Source: Phosphoribacter sp037045045
GTDB taxonomy: Bacteria > Actinomycetota > Actinomycetes > Actinomycetales > Dermatophilaceae
DNA length: 64,000 nt
NCBI GenBank assembly: GCA_037045045.1
Contig: JBAOHL010000004.1
Span: 248,001-312,000, forward strand
Direction of reading: 5' to 3'
In this document: positions 48,762 through 56,932 of the stretch, in pieces
Layout of the letters: every line of letters starts with the position of its first letter
Numbering within the stretch: the stretch's first letter is position 1
Translations under genes and position numbers: made by a program
The notes under the pieces: generated by a model
Seen by the model: only the letters and a program-made list of their open reading frames with translations
What the model was told of the DNA's origin: nothing
The model's database searches: none

Positions 48762-48790
48762 TCCACCCGATCTCCACCCCGTCTCCACCC
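48762..48790 (+). promoter_or_regulatory. Three heptamer direct repeats at 11-bp spacing
   Basis: TCCACCC begins at 48762, 48773 and 48784, an exact 11-bp period with four variable bases between units. SARP-type winged-helix activators are known to bind heptameric direct repeats at 11-bp spacing next to the -35 region. The divergent neighbour encodes a winged-helix protein of that superfamily, the obvious candidate binder. Confidence 0.6.
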
Positions 48791-48791
48791 A

Positions 48792-48805
48792 CCGGTGCGC
48801 ACCGG
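48792..48805. promoter_or_regulatory. Perfect 14-bp palindrome CCGGTGCGCACCGG
   Basis: CCGGTGCGCACCGG starts two bases after the third TCCACCC repeat and lies 66 bp before the GTG of the small peptide gene. It is probably part of the same control region, perhaps overlapping the promoter. Confidence 0.5.
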
Positions 48806-48871
48806 CGAGGAGCCTGGAGCGACAGACCCACCCCGTCACCCCTGCAGTACCCGCCCGAATCGGAGGGAACC

Positions 48872-49024
48872 GTGAGAACACCCATCGTCAGCCTCCTGGC
48901 GACACTCGCCTTCGCCGTGGCGATGGTCGTCGCGGATGTCGCCGCAGTCCAGCCGCGGCCCGTCGGACAGGTCAGCCCGGCCGGCACCGTCGGCCCGGCA
49001 ACCGGACAGCAGTACCAGCCATGA
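48872..49024 (+). CDS. 50-residue membrane or secreted peptide
   Basis: A GTG at 48872 preceded by GGAGGGAACC begins MRTPIVSLLATLAFAVAMVV, one hydrophobic segment (residues 4-26), followed by a hydrophilic tail rich in Pro, Gly and Gln that ends GPATGQQYQP. The stop overlaps the next gene's ATG (ATGA), so it is the first cistron of the cluster. The hydrophobic part could be a signal peptide, releasing a ~25-residue peptide, or a single membrane anchor. No cysteine or RiPP leader motif. No homolog recognised. Confidence 0.65.
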   Translation: MRTPIVSLLATLAFAVAMVVADVAAVQPRPVGQVSPAGTVGPATGQQYQP

Positions 49025-49608
49025 CCGCCACCCCGGCCTTCCCGCCGGCTCCCCCACCGGCCCCGACGTCACCGCCTCCGGCCGCCGCGCGGGTCGGCAT
49101 CCCCGGCCCCGTCGCGGTGGGTGCCGGACTGCTCACCACCGCCCTCGTGCTGGGGCTCGCCGCGGCCCATTCCCCGGCTGGGTACGCCCTCATCCTCGCC
49201 GGCTTCCCCAGCGCCCTGTCCGCCAAGAGCTGGCTGGCCACTGCGGTCCTGCTGCTCGTCCTTGCGCAGGTGACCACAGCGGCCGGGATGTGGGGCCGGC
49301 TGGGGGCCAAGGCGGGCGGCTGGTCGGCCTCGGTGCACCGCTGGGCAGGCCGCCTCGCGGTCGCGGTCAGCGTGCCGGTCGCCGTGCATTGCGTGTATGC
49401 CGCGGGGCTCGGTACCGCCTCGCCCCGCGTGGTCGTGCACGCGGTTCTGGCCAGCGCGGCATACGGAGCGTTCGTCACGAAGATGCTCCTGCTTTCGCGC
49501 CCGTCCAAGGCCCCGTGGGCGCTGCCGCTGTTGGGCGGCCTGTTCGCCGCCTCGCTCGTCGGAGTGTGGCTCACCTCTGCCCTCTGGTTCTTCACCAACG
49601 GGTCCTGA
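49021..49608 (+). CDS. Small multi-pass membrane protein (cytochrome-b561-like, DUF6529-like)
   Basis: A 195-residue protein: Pro-rich N-terminus, then four to five hydrophobic helices. Histidines fall in membrane-adjacent positions: WSASVHRWAGRLAVAVSVPV, AVHCVYAAGLG and RVVVHAVLASAAYGAFVTKM, the pattern expected for heme ligands in a b-type cytochrome. Starts inside the peptide stop and is followed after 29 bp by a Rieske lipoprotein, so an electron-transfer pair is likely. Heme binding is inferred. Confidence 0.75.
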   Translation: MTATPAFPPAPPPAPTSPPPAAARVGIPGPVAVGAGLLTTALVLGLAAAHSPAGYALILAGFPSALSAKSWLATAVLLLVLAQVTTAAGMWGRLGAKAGGWSASVHRWAGRLAVAVSVPVAVHCVYAAGLGTASPRVVVHAVLASAAYGAFVTKMLLLSRPSKAPWALPLLGGLFAASLVGVWLTSALWFFTNGS

Positions 49609-49637
49609 CCCTCGACTTGCCGACAAGGAGCACGACC

Positions 49638-50084
49638 ATGCCCGAACACCCGGACATCTCCCCTTCACGCCGAGCCGTCGTCGGCGTCGGCCTGACCGGC
49701 GTCGCGCTCACCGTTGCGGGGTGTTCCACCTACCAGCCGCAGTCCGCTGGCTCGGCCGGTTCGCCCGGCGCGGCCGACCCCGGCGGATCCCCCGGACAGC
49801 AGGCCGGGCTGGTCGCCACGGCCGACGTGCCGGTGGGCGGCGGCGTCGTCTTGGGTCGCCAGGGCCTGGTCGTCACCCAGCCGCGCGCGGGCACGTTCAC
49901 GTGCGTCTCCGCCGTGTGCACGCACTCCGGCTGCCTCGTCGACACGGTGTCCAACGGTCAGATCAGCTGCCCGTGCCACGGCAGCCGGTTCGACCTCACC
50001 GGCGCAGTCGTGCGCGGACCCGCCACCCAGGCCCTGCCCGCCAAGGCGGTGCAGGTCACTGGTGGCGTCGTCCGGCTGGCATGA
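49638..50084 (+). CDS. Rieske 2Fe-2S lipoprotein
   Basis: A 148-residue protein. Signal peptide with a twin-Arg-like SRRAVVGVGLTGVALTVAGC ending in a lipobox at ~Cys29. The Rieske fold has VCTHSGC (Cys94, His96, Cys99) and CPCHGSRFDLTGAV (Cys111, Cys113, His114), so all cluster ligands and the disulfide pair are present. Anchored outside the membrane, it would exchange electrons with the preceding membrane protein. Its stop overlaps the methyltransferase start. Confidence 0.92.
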   Translation: MPEHPDISPSRRAVVGVGLTGVALTVAGCSTYQPQSAGSAGSPGAADPGGSPGQQAGLVATADVPVGGGVVLGRQGLVVTQPRAGTFTCVSAVCTHSGCLVDTVSNGQISCPCHGSRFDLTGAVVRGPATQALPAKAVQVTGGVVRLA

Positions 50085-51022
50085 TCCGGCACGGCCACCC
50101 GGGCTGGCCCACGTGGCAGTGGCCCAGCCCCGATGCCCCCAAGACCGCCCTCGAGCCCGAGTCGGTGATCACCAAGATCGCCTTCTTGGATCTTCAGGAT
50201 CAGGCCCCTGGCATCGAGCGACTACGCCAGTGGGCACTCCGAGCCGCGGCACCTCGCCTGGGGGCCGTGGCCGTGGACGTCGGCTGCGGCACGGGAACCG
50301 TCCTGGCCGAACTGTCCCGCCTGGTGGGCCCGGCCGGGGCGTCCGTCGGTGTGGAGCCCGACCCCGTGCTGCGCGAACTCGCACTCAGCCGCCACGCCGG
50401 CGTGCCGCTGACGATCCTGGCCGGCACGGCCGATCGATTGCCGGTCGCCGACGACAGCGTCGACGTCCTTTACTGCGAGCGGGTCCTGCAGCACGTGCCC
50501 GATGTCGAGGCCGCAGTGGCCGAGTTCGCCCGGGTCCTGCGCCCCGGGGGCATCGCCGTCGTCATCGACACCGACTACCACACGCTGCGCTTCTCTCCGC
50601 TGGACGAGGCCGACGAGAGGTTGGTCGCGCGGCGAATCGTCCCCGAGATCGCCCCGAACCCGGGGATCGCCGCCCAGCTACCCCGGTACCTGCGACAGGC
50701 CGGGTTGACCGTCGACCCCGAAGTTGGGGCCTCTGCGCTGACCTTCGTCGGCGCCCAGGTCCTGGAGTGGCCGGGGACGCTGGCGGTCATCCGCCGGGCC
50801 GGCAGCACGGGGGCGATCACCGAGACCGATGCCGAGCGCATCGTCACCGCCGTCACCGCGGCGGCTCGGGAAGGGTCGGCCTTCCTGTCCGCCGGGATGT
50901 TCGCCTTCCTGGCCCGCAAATGCACCGACCCGGGTGCCCCGGAGCTGACCGTGGCGTCGCGGCATCCGGGCCGAGGCAGCACGGCGCCTACACCCCCACC
51001 ACCCACGGGAGACTCCCCATGA
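50081..51022 (+). CDS. Class I SAM-dependent methyltransferase
   Basis: A 313-residue methyltransferase with motif I VAVDVGCGTGTVLAELSRLV, the acidic post-I residue in SVGVEPDPVLRELALS, motif II DSVDVLYCERVLQHVPDVEA and post-II RVLRPGGIAVVIDTDYH. Layout is like the UbiE/phosphoethanolamine group acting on small molecules. ATG overlaps the Rieske stop, and its own stop overlaps the glycosyltransferase start. The Pro/Thr-rich last 30 residues are low complexity. Substrate unknown, probably shared with the glycosyltransferase. Confidence 0.88.
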   Translation: MIRHGHPGWPTWQWPSPDAPKTALEPESVITKIAFLDLQDQAPGIERLRQWALRAAAPRLGAVAVDVGCGTGTVLAELSRLVGPAGASVGVEPDPVLRELALSRHAGVPLTILAGTADRLPVADDSVDVLYCERVLQHVPDVEAAVAEFARVLRPGGIAVVIDTDYHTLRFSPLDEADERLVARRIVPEIAPNPGIAAQLPRYLRQAGLTVDPEVGASALTFVGAQVLEWPGTLAVIRRAGSTGAITETDAERIVTAVTAAAREGSAFLSAGMFAFLARKCTDPGAPELTVASRHPGRGSTAPTPPPPTGDSP

Positions 51023-52326
51023 GCACTTTCCTGTTCGTCACCATTCCCATCCCCGCACACACGACGAATCCGATGCCGCTCGCGGCTCGGCTCGTCGAAG
51101 GCGGCCACTCGGTCGTGTGGTTGGCCGGCCAGGCCTTCCACGAGCGGCTCGCCTCAACGGGTGCCATTCCGCTGCCCTATCGGGACACCCCGGACTTCAG
51201 CGGACGCGACATCGCGGAGACGTTCCCGCAGTTGGTTGGGCTGGACGGGGTCCGCGGGATCCGGCGCGCCTTCGCCGACATCTTCGTCGGGCTGGCGGCC
51301 GAGCGAGTCGCGGACATCCAGCGGGTGCTTCGTCACCATCCGATCGACGCCATGCTCACCGACGGCATCTCCTACGGCCCCGGGCTTGTCCACGAGTTGG
51401 GTGGGCCACCGTGGGCGAGCTTCGGTGATGGCCCGTTGCCCTTCGAGGACGCCGACGCCCCACCCTTCGGCCCAGGCCTGTTGCCCATGCCCGGTCCGCT
51501 GGGACGCGCCCGCAATGCTGCGGTGCGCGTCGTCGGTAAGCGTGTCGTCTTCGGCCCCGCCCAACATCGCTGGGACCAGATCCGCAGGGATCTCGGACTG
51601 CCGACCGGGCCAGGGGTCCTCGCCAGCGCCCCCTCTCCGTTGTTGCACCTGCAGGGCTGCATGCCGAGCTTCGACTATCCGATGGCCGAACCGCCGCCGC
51701 AGGTGCATTGGGTCGGTCCGTTGCGCCCCGACCCGTCGCCGTGGCACCAGCCGCCCTGGTGGGTGGAGGTCCTGCGGTCACCCCGACCCATGATCTTGGT
51801 CAGCCAGGGCAGCATCCGATCCGATGTCACCGAGCTGACCACCCCGACGATTCGCGCCCTGGCCGACCTCCCCGTGAACGTCGTGGTCACGACCGGTCAG
51901 GCCTCTCCCGCCGACGTTTTGGCGGCGAGCGGCGGGACCCTGCCGCCGAACACCCATGTCACCGACTTCATCCCATACGACACGGCCCTGGCCCACGCCA
52001 GCTGCTTCGTGACGAACGGGGGGTACACCGGTGTCACCCTGGCGTTGGCCCACGGCGTGCCGATCGTCCAGGCTGGCACCACCGAGGAGAAGGCCGAGAT
52101 CGGCGCCCGCATCCACTACACCGGCGTCGGGATCCGCCTGGGCACCAGCCGTCCCACCCCGCAGGTCGTTCGCGCCGCGGTGCGCTCGGTGCTCGACGAC
52201 AGCCGGTATGCCATTGCCGCTGGCCGCATGCAGGCCGAGTGCTCCCACCTCGACGCCGGCTCGCGCGGCGCGGACCTGTTGGTCGAGTTGGCCCGGACGA
52301 GGCGCCTGGTGCCCGTTCGGGGTTGA
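51019..52326 (+). CDS. GT1-family (MGT/UGT-like) glycosyltransferase
   Basis: A 435-residue GT-B protein. N-terminal acceptor domain opens FLFVTIPIPAHTTNPMPLAA RLVEGGHSVVWLAG, the donor domain has ILVSQGSIRSDVTELTTPTI, VTDFIPYDTALAHASCFVTN GGYTGVTLALAHGVPIVQAG, the NDP-sugar binding region of macrolide and sterol-type transferases. Final gene of the overlapping cluster. With the methyltransferase it suggests decoration of a small molecule or lipid. purB converges 52 bp downstream. Confidence 0.9.
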   Translation: MSTFLFVTIPIPAHTTNPMPLAARLVEGGHSVVWLAGQAFHERLASTGAIPLPYRDTPDFSGRDIAETFPQLVGLDGVRGIRRAFADIFVGLAAERVADIQRVLRHHPIDAMLTDGISYGPGLVHELGGPPWASFGDGPLPFEDADAPPFGPGLLPMPGPLGRARNAAVRVVGKRVVFGPAQHRWDQIRRDLGLPTGPGVLASAPSPLLHLQGCMPSFDYPMAEPPPQVHWVGPLRPDPSPWHQPPWWVEVLRSPRPMILVSQGSIRSDVTELTTPTIRALADLPVNVVVTTGQASPADVLAASGGTLPPNTHVTDFIPYDTALAHASCFVTNGGYTGVTLALAHGVPIVQAGTTEEKAEIGARIHYTGVGIRLGTSRPTPQVVRAAVRSVLDDSRYAIAAGRMQAECSHLDAGSRGADLLVELARTRRLVPVRG

Positions 52327-52378
52327 CGCCGCACGAACGAGTGCGCCATCGGTGCCGGCCCGTTCGGTCGACCCAGCG

Positions 52379-53791
52379 TCAGTCGGTGAGGTGACCGACC
52401 AGCCGAGGAGCGAGCCCCACGTATGCCGCGGGGGTCAAAGCCTGCAACCGCGCCGCGACGTCGGGCGGAAGACCGAGCCCGGCGACGAACTCGTGCAGGT
52501 CCGCGGCGGTGATGCGCCGACCTCGGGTGAGGTCTTTGAGCCGGTCGTAGGGGTCGGCCATGCCGGGCACACCCTGGGCGGCCAACGCCCGCATCGCCGA
52601 TTGGATCGGTTCGGCGAGCACCTCCCAGTTCGCGTCGAGATCGGCGGCCATGGCCTGCGGCACCGGGTCGAGCCCCGCCAGCCCGCGCCGGACGTTGTCG
52701 ATGGCCAGCAGCGAGTGCCCGAACGCCGTGCCGACGTTGCGCTGCATCGAGGAGTCGGTGAGGTCACGCTGCATGCGGCTCTCCACGAGCGTCGCCCCCA
52801 GCACGTCGAGCAGGGCGCAGGACACCTCGAGGTTGGCCTCGGCGTTCTCGAATCGGATGGGGTTGACCTTGTGCGGCATCGTCGACGAACCGACCGTGCC
52901 CTGCCCCCGGACCTGGGCGAAGTACCCCTTCGAGATGTACGTCCACACGTCCTGGGCCAAGCCGTGCAGCACCCGGTTGAAGCGCGCCACGTCGGCGTAG
53001 AGCTCGGCCTGCCAGTCGTGACTCTCGATCTGGGTGGTCAGCGGGTTCCACGTCAGGCCCAGGCCCTCGACGAAACGACGGCTCTCGGCCGGCCAGTCCG
53101 CGCCGGGGACAGCAGCGAGGTGCGCACCATACGTGCCCGTCGCGCCGTTGAACTTGCCGAGGTATGCCGCGCCTGCCACCCTCGCGAGCTGCCGGCGCAG
53201 CCGGTGGGCGAGCACCGCCAGCTCCTTGCCCATGGTGGTCGGGGTCGCGGGCTGACCATGTGTATGGGCGAGCATCGGCAGGTCGGCCATGGCCCGGGCC
53301 ATCGCGGCGAGCTCGTCGACGAGCGTCTCGGCGGCCGGGAGCCACACCTGAGTCACGGCGCCTCGGATCATCAAGGCGTAGGCGAGGTTGTTGACGTCCT
53401 CGGACGTGCAGCCGAGGTGGACGAGCTCGGCCAATCCGGCGTCCGCCGGCTCGGCGAGGAGCTGACCGAGTCGATCCCGCAGAAAGTACTCGACGGCCTT
53501 GACGTCGTGCTGGGTGACCCGTTCGATCCGGGCGAGCTCGGCGATGTCGGCCGGGCCGAACCCGCCGACGAGCGACCGCAGGGCGTCCGCTTCGGCGTCG
53601 GTCAAGGCGCGCACGCCGGGCACGACGGCATACCGAGTCAGGTGGAGGAGCCACTCGACCTCGACCCGCAACCGTTCCCGATTGAGCGCCGGCTCGGACA
53701 GGTGCTCGATCAGGGGAAGGACCGCCGCGCGGTACCTGCCGTCGAGCGCCCCGAGCGCGACGGGCGGGTCGAGATCACCGAGGGCGGGCAT
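52379..53791 (-). CDS. purB: Adenylosuccinate lyase
   Basis: A 470-residue lyase of purine synthesis, cleaving adenylosuccinate and SAICAR. Signature GSSTMPHKVNPIRFENAEAN, His region MLAHTHGQPATPTTMGKELA, and CTSEDVNNLAYALMI. It resembles the ~455-residue E. coli-type subgroup (LTALSPLDGRY-like opening, here VALGALDGRYRAAVLPLIEH). ATG 53791. Divergent from the membrane protein gene at 53835. Confidence 0.95.
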   Translation of the reverse strand: MPALGDLDPPVALGALDGRYRAAVLPLIEHLSEPALNRERLRVEVEWLLHLTRYAVVPGVRALTDAEADALRSLVGGFGPADIAELARIERVTQHDVKAVEYFLRDRLGQLLAEPADAGLAELVHLGCTSEDVNNLAYALMIRGAVTQVWLPAAETLVDELAAMARAMADLPMLAHTHGQPATPTTMGKELAVLAHRLRRQLARVAGAAYLGKFNGATGTYGAHLAAVPGADWPAESRRFVEGLGLTWNPLTTQIESHDWQAELYADVARFNRVLHGLAQDVWTYISKGYFAQVRGQGTVGSSTMPHKVNPIRFENAEANLEVSCALLDVLGATLVESRMQRDLTDSSMQRNVGTAFGHSLLAIDNVRRGLAGLDPVPQAMAADLDANWEVLAEPIQSAMRALAAQGVPGMADPYDRLKDLTRGRRITAADLHEFVAGLGLPPDVAARLQALTPAAYVGLAPRLVGHLTD

Positions 53792-53834
53792 GGACCTCAT
53801 CCTCGCAGACCTCCGGCGGGCTACTCTGGCGCCT

Positions 53835-55181
53835 ATGGGGACGACGGTGGGCGAGTCGATCGCTCGGGGCGGTCCGACACCGCCCGGCGGCCGGTCGTCG
53901 CGGGCGCGCCCGGCGATCGCCCCGGTACGAGTCCTCCGCGACGCCTGGTACATCTGCGTCGACACCCTCGAGGGCCTAGTCCGCGCCGGGGTCCCGCTGC
54001 TGACGATCGCGTTGACGAGTTTCGCCGTCGAATACTTCCTCATCCGGCTCGGGGCGACCGTCGCGATTACCAACGGTCCCGCCGGCATCGGGATCTTCGT
54101 CGTCGGGGTGGCCACCCGGCTGGTGCTGCTCGGCCTCGGAATGTACGTCGCCGCAAGCGCCATCCACATCGACGGCCAGTCCGTCGCCCTCGTCGGTGCT
54201 CGGCTCGGGCACGCACCGGGCGGGCACCGAGAGGGGTTCTCCGACACGATCCGGATGTCCATCGTCCCGATGGTCGTCCTCTACGCCGCCTGGAACCAGA
54301 TCAACTGGGACATCCATCGGTTCCTGTTGGCCAAGTACATCTTCGTCGGGGACCGCACCGACTACTTCGACGCCAACGCCCCGTCGGTCGACCAAAGCAA
54401 CATCGACTTCCGGGAAGGCTGGAAGTTCTACATCCCGTGGGCCATCGGGCTGTGGCTGGTCAAACTCGCGGTCGATCGGGTCGCCGAGCGGACCTCCTGG
54501 ACCCCGCTCGACTTCGTTGTCGTCGTCCTCGAATGCAGTTGGGTCGTCATGGGTTGGCTCGTCCTCTCTCCGATCATCGGCCAGCTCAGCGTGTGGTGGA
54601 ACTCGCGGACCTTCCTCGACTGGATCGACGCCGCCCTTTCGTGGATCGTCGGTTGGTTGCACCTCGACCTGCCCGAGTTGCTCGCCAACGCGGTCGCGGT
54701 GGGGTGGCAGGCGCTCGTCGTCGTGTCGACGCAGATCGTCTGGCCGCTGGTCTGGGTTGCCGTCGTCGGCCTGCTCGTCGGGTGGTCCAGCGGCGACCTC
54801 GACACCAGCCCCGGCGCCGGACACGCGCAGCGATCGGTGCGGGCGTTGAGCCGGCTGTTCAACTCCAGCACCCGCGAGATCCGCGAGAAGTTCTACCCGC
54901 TCGTGTCCGTCGCCCGCGTCATGCTGCGAGCCGGGCCGCTTCCCATGCTCACGGTGGCCCTGCTCTACGCCCTGCTCATGCTCGCGATGTCGGCGGTTCG
55001 CCAGGTCGCCATGTACTACTTGGTGCCGGCCGGTGGTGGGACCTGGCTCGGCGAGGACACCGTGGTCAATGCGGTGGAGATCCTCGCCTTCCCGCTGCGC
55101 GCCTGCTTCCTCGTCGCCTGCTTCGCCATGGTGCTGCGCTTCGAGCGGGAGCGCGCCACCGCATCCCGTGGGGTGAGCTGA
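53835..55181 (+). CDS. Multi-pass membrane protein of unknown function
   Basis: A 448-residue protein with seven to nine hydrophobic helices: for example LEGLVRAGVPLLTIALTSFA, GIGIFVVGVATRLVLLGLGM, WVVMGWLVLSPIIGQL, VWPLVWVAVVGLLVG and LPMLTVALLYALLMLAMSAV. A soluble stretch (RALSRLFNSSTREIREKFYP) precedes the last helices. No transporter or enzyme signature recognised. Divergent from purB, convergent with the envelope operon (5-bp gap to its last gene). Confidence 0.75.
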   Translation: MGTTVGESIARGGPTPPGGRSSRARPAIAPVRVLRDAWYICVDTLEGLVRAGVPLLTIALTSFAVEYFLIRLGATVAITNGPAGIGIFVVGVATRLVLLGLGMYVAASAIHIDGQSVALVGARLGHAPGGHREGFSDTIRMSIVPMVVLYAAWNQINWDIHRFLLAKYIFVGDRTDYFDANAPSVDQSNIDFREGWKFYIPWAIGLWLVKLAVDRVAERTSWTPLDFVVVVLECSWVVMGWLVLSPIIGQLSVWWNSRTFLDWIDAALSWIVGWLHLDLPELLANAVAVGWQALVVVSTQIVWPLVWVAVVGLLVGWSSGDLDTSPGAGHAQRSVRALSRLFNSSTREIREKFYPLVSVARVMLRAGPLPMLTVALLYALLMLAMSAVRQVAMYYLVPAGGGTWLGEDTVVNAVEILAFPLRACFLVACFAMVLRFERERATASRGVS

Positions 55182-55186
55182 CCCCG

Positions 55187-55741
55187 TCAAGGAACCACGA
55201 GAAACGCCGGCGCGCTCCTCCCGAAGGCCGGACGCAGGCCGGTGGCACCGAGGGCCACCGGCACCACGCGAACGAAGGTTGTCACACCGTCCACGGCGAA
55301 GCCGGCCTCACCGACTTGGTAGATCTCGACGCCATGAGCCGTTTCGACATACGACCCTTCCAACGCCATCGAATCGGTCGTCCACTCTCGCCAGGTGTCG
55401 TCGACCACCCAGGCCATCGGGGCCAGGAGGTCGCCGACCGGGCACCGGCATTGCATGGTCACGACGACATATGCCGTCCCCGGGGTCACGAGAGGGGCCT
55501 CGCCGCGCCTCTTCGAGGTGAGACTGTTGTGGACGGTGGCCGACACGACGCGGACCGGAGCGCTCACGCCGGGCGAGGAGCCCACCTCGATGTCCTGCCA
55601 CTGGCCCATGGGGATCGTCTGTGCCCGACGGATCGACTGCGCGGTCTGGCTGTCCCATTCGCGGTGGGCGATGACGGCGTTGGCCCCCACCGCGAGCACG
55701 AACGCCAGCGCCCACGAGACCCGCCGGGATGGACGCCTCAT
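55187..55741 (-). CDS. Membrane-anchored extracytoplasmic protein (operon gene 4)
   Basis: A 184-residue protein with one N-terminal helix (SWALAFVLAVGANAVIA) and a beta-rich outer domain: VRVVSATVHNSLTSKRRGEA, TAYVVVTMQCRCPVGDLLAP, ending in AFGRSAPAFLVVP. It contains a CRC pair. The pattern is like DUF4352-type immunoglobulin domains. The ATG overlaps the stop of the preceding gene, and the protein shares topology with the two upstream genes, suggesting parts of one envelope complex. Confidence 0.7.
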   Translation of the reverse strand: MRRPSRRVSWALAFVLAVGANAVIAHREWDSQTAQSIRRAQTIPMGQWQDIEVGSSPGVSAPVRVVSATVHNSLTSKRRGEAPLVTPGTAYVVVTMQCRCPVGDLLAPMAWVVDDTWREWTTDSMALEGSYVETAHGVEIYQVGEAGFAVDGVTTFVRVVPVALGATGLRPAFGRSAPAFLVVP

Positions 55742-56307
55742 GGTTTCGGGCCTGCCACGTCCTGGGCGACGGTCAACGGCGGCACCGCGACGACGGCCGC
55801 CTGGTCACCCGCCCCGACGAGCGACAGTTCCAGCTCGAAGCCCTGCTCGGGCACGTCCGCGGGCACGTCGAACACGGTCACCCCAGTCGAGACGATTCCC
55901 GCCTTGAAGGTGGGCCGGCCAGGGCTGAGGCGGGGGGCGTAGCGGCGGTCGCCGGCAACCAGGGCCGCCGTCATCGACGCCTGCTGAGCCAGCGCGGACC
56001 CGGTCACGTACACGACCACGACCACACCCTCTCGGCTCGCCGGGGCATCCCACGCCGACTGGTTGCGCAACGTGCGCCCGGCGGCCGCGCCGGTCACCGT
56101 GACGGAGCCGTGATGCAACTGCATGAGGTCGCCGACGCCCCCGTACAAGGTGAACGGCGGACGGTCGCTCAGCACGCAGGCCCCGGACATCGTCGCGCCG
56201 CAGGAGTCGCCCGGCACGATCAGCAGGGCCGCGACGAGGGCGGCCAGAGTGAGAAGGTATGCCGCGCCGCGTGACCATCGACTCGACAGGACCTGGGGAG
56301 GGTTCAC
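55738..56307 (-). CDS. Membrane-anchored extracytoplasmic protein (operon gene 3)
   Basis: A 189-residue protein: N-terminal helix AAYLLTLAALVAALLIVPGD, then a domain with GATMSGACVLSDRPPFTLYG and GVVVVVYVTGSALAQQASMT, VAGDRRYAPRLSPGRPTFKA, ELELSLVGAGD. The GTG at 56307 overlaps the upstream stop (GTGA). Same topology as its neighbours. Not recognised beyond an Ig-like, DUF4352-type beta pattern. Confidence 0.7.
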   Translation of the reverse strand: MNPPQVLSSRWSRGAAYLLTLAALVAALLIVPGDSCGATMSGACVLSDRPPFTLYGGVGDLMQLHHGSVTVTGAAAGRTLRNQSAWDAPASREGVVVVVYVTGSALAQQASMTAALVAGDRRYAPRLSPGRPTFKAGIVSTGVTVFDVPADVPEQGFELELSLVGAGDQAAVVAVPPLTVAQDVAGPKP

Positions 56308-56900
56308 GTCGCCGACCGCCGGTCGTCGCGAACCGGGGTGTCGCGGATGACGTAGGTGTGCGGACCCGCACTGGTCCAGTCCGGGCCGTTGTTGAGGAGG
56401 TTGCTCCATTCGAACGTCGGCCGCGTGAGCACCAGGGTCACCGTCGTCGGCACCGGGTCGGGCGCGAGGAACGACCACTCGACCTCGGCCGCTAGCCCCG
56501 GCTCGAGCCGTGCGGTCGTGCCGTACGTGAAGTTGCCCTCGAGTGGGTCGCTCCGTCCGGCGACCCTCACCAGCAGGAACTGGTCGGCCAAGATCGTGCG
56601 TGAACGACGATCGAGTAACTCCACCCGCGCCCGGACGACGACGACGGCCGCGGGGGCGTTCGAGCCCACGAACGGCCTGCCGTCGGAATCGACGTTCGTC
56701 ACCCGCACGTCGTGGACGGTCAGAGCGGCGAGGTTAAGGGCGACCCGTTCCTCCAGGCCGATGGCCGGCGGGCGCTCGTCGGAGCGCGCGAACCCGCCGA
56801 ACGCCGCGGTGAGCCCCAGGGCCACGACCACGAGCAGTCCGGCGACAGTCCATCCCGAAGGACCCCGCCGGACGCGGCCCTCCGCCAGCCCCCTGGTCAC
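56304..56900 (-). CDS. Membrane-anchored extracytoplasmic protein (operon gene 2)
   Basis: A 198-residue protein: helix WTVAGLLVVVALGLTAAFGG, then LNLAALTVHDVRVTNVDSDG, AAVVVVRARVELLDRRSRTI LADQFLLVRV and EVEWSFLAPDPVPTTVTLVL. This resembles DUF4352-like domains. GTG 56900 begins 32 bp after the propeller stop, and the gene overlaps the next by 4 bp. A longer upstream extension of this frame is antisense noise inside the propeller gene. Confidence 0.7.
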   Translation of the reverse strand: MTRGLAEGRVRRGPSGWTVAGLLVVVALGLTAAFGGFARSDERPPAIGLEERVALNLAALTVHDVRVTNVDSDGRPFVGSNAPAAVVVVRARVELLDRRSRTILADQFLLVRVAGRSDPLEGNFTYGTTARLEPGLAAEVEWSFLAPDPVPTTVTLVLTRPTFEWSNLLNNGPDWTSAGPHTYVIRDTPVRDDRRSAT

Positions 56901-56932
56901 GCACCGATGGTAGTGGGCGCAGGCCCAGAGCG

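Noticed and set aside
52031..55942. 1303-residue plus-strand ORF
   Set aside because: It crosses purB in antisense and two other genes out of frame; no domain is recognisable.
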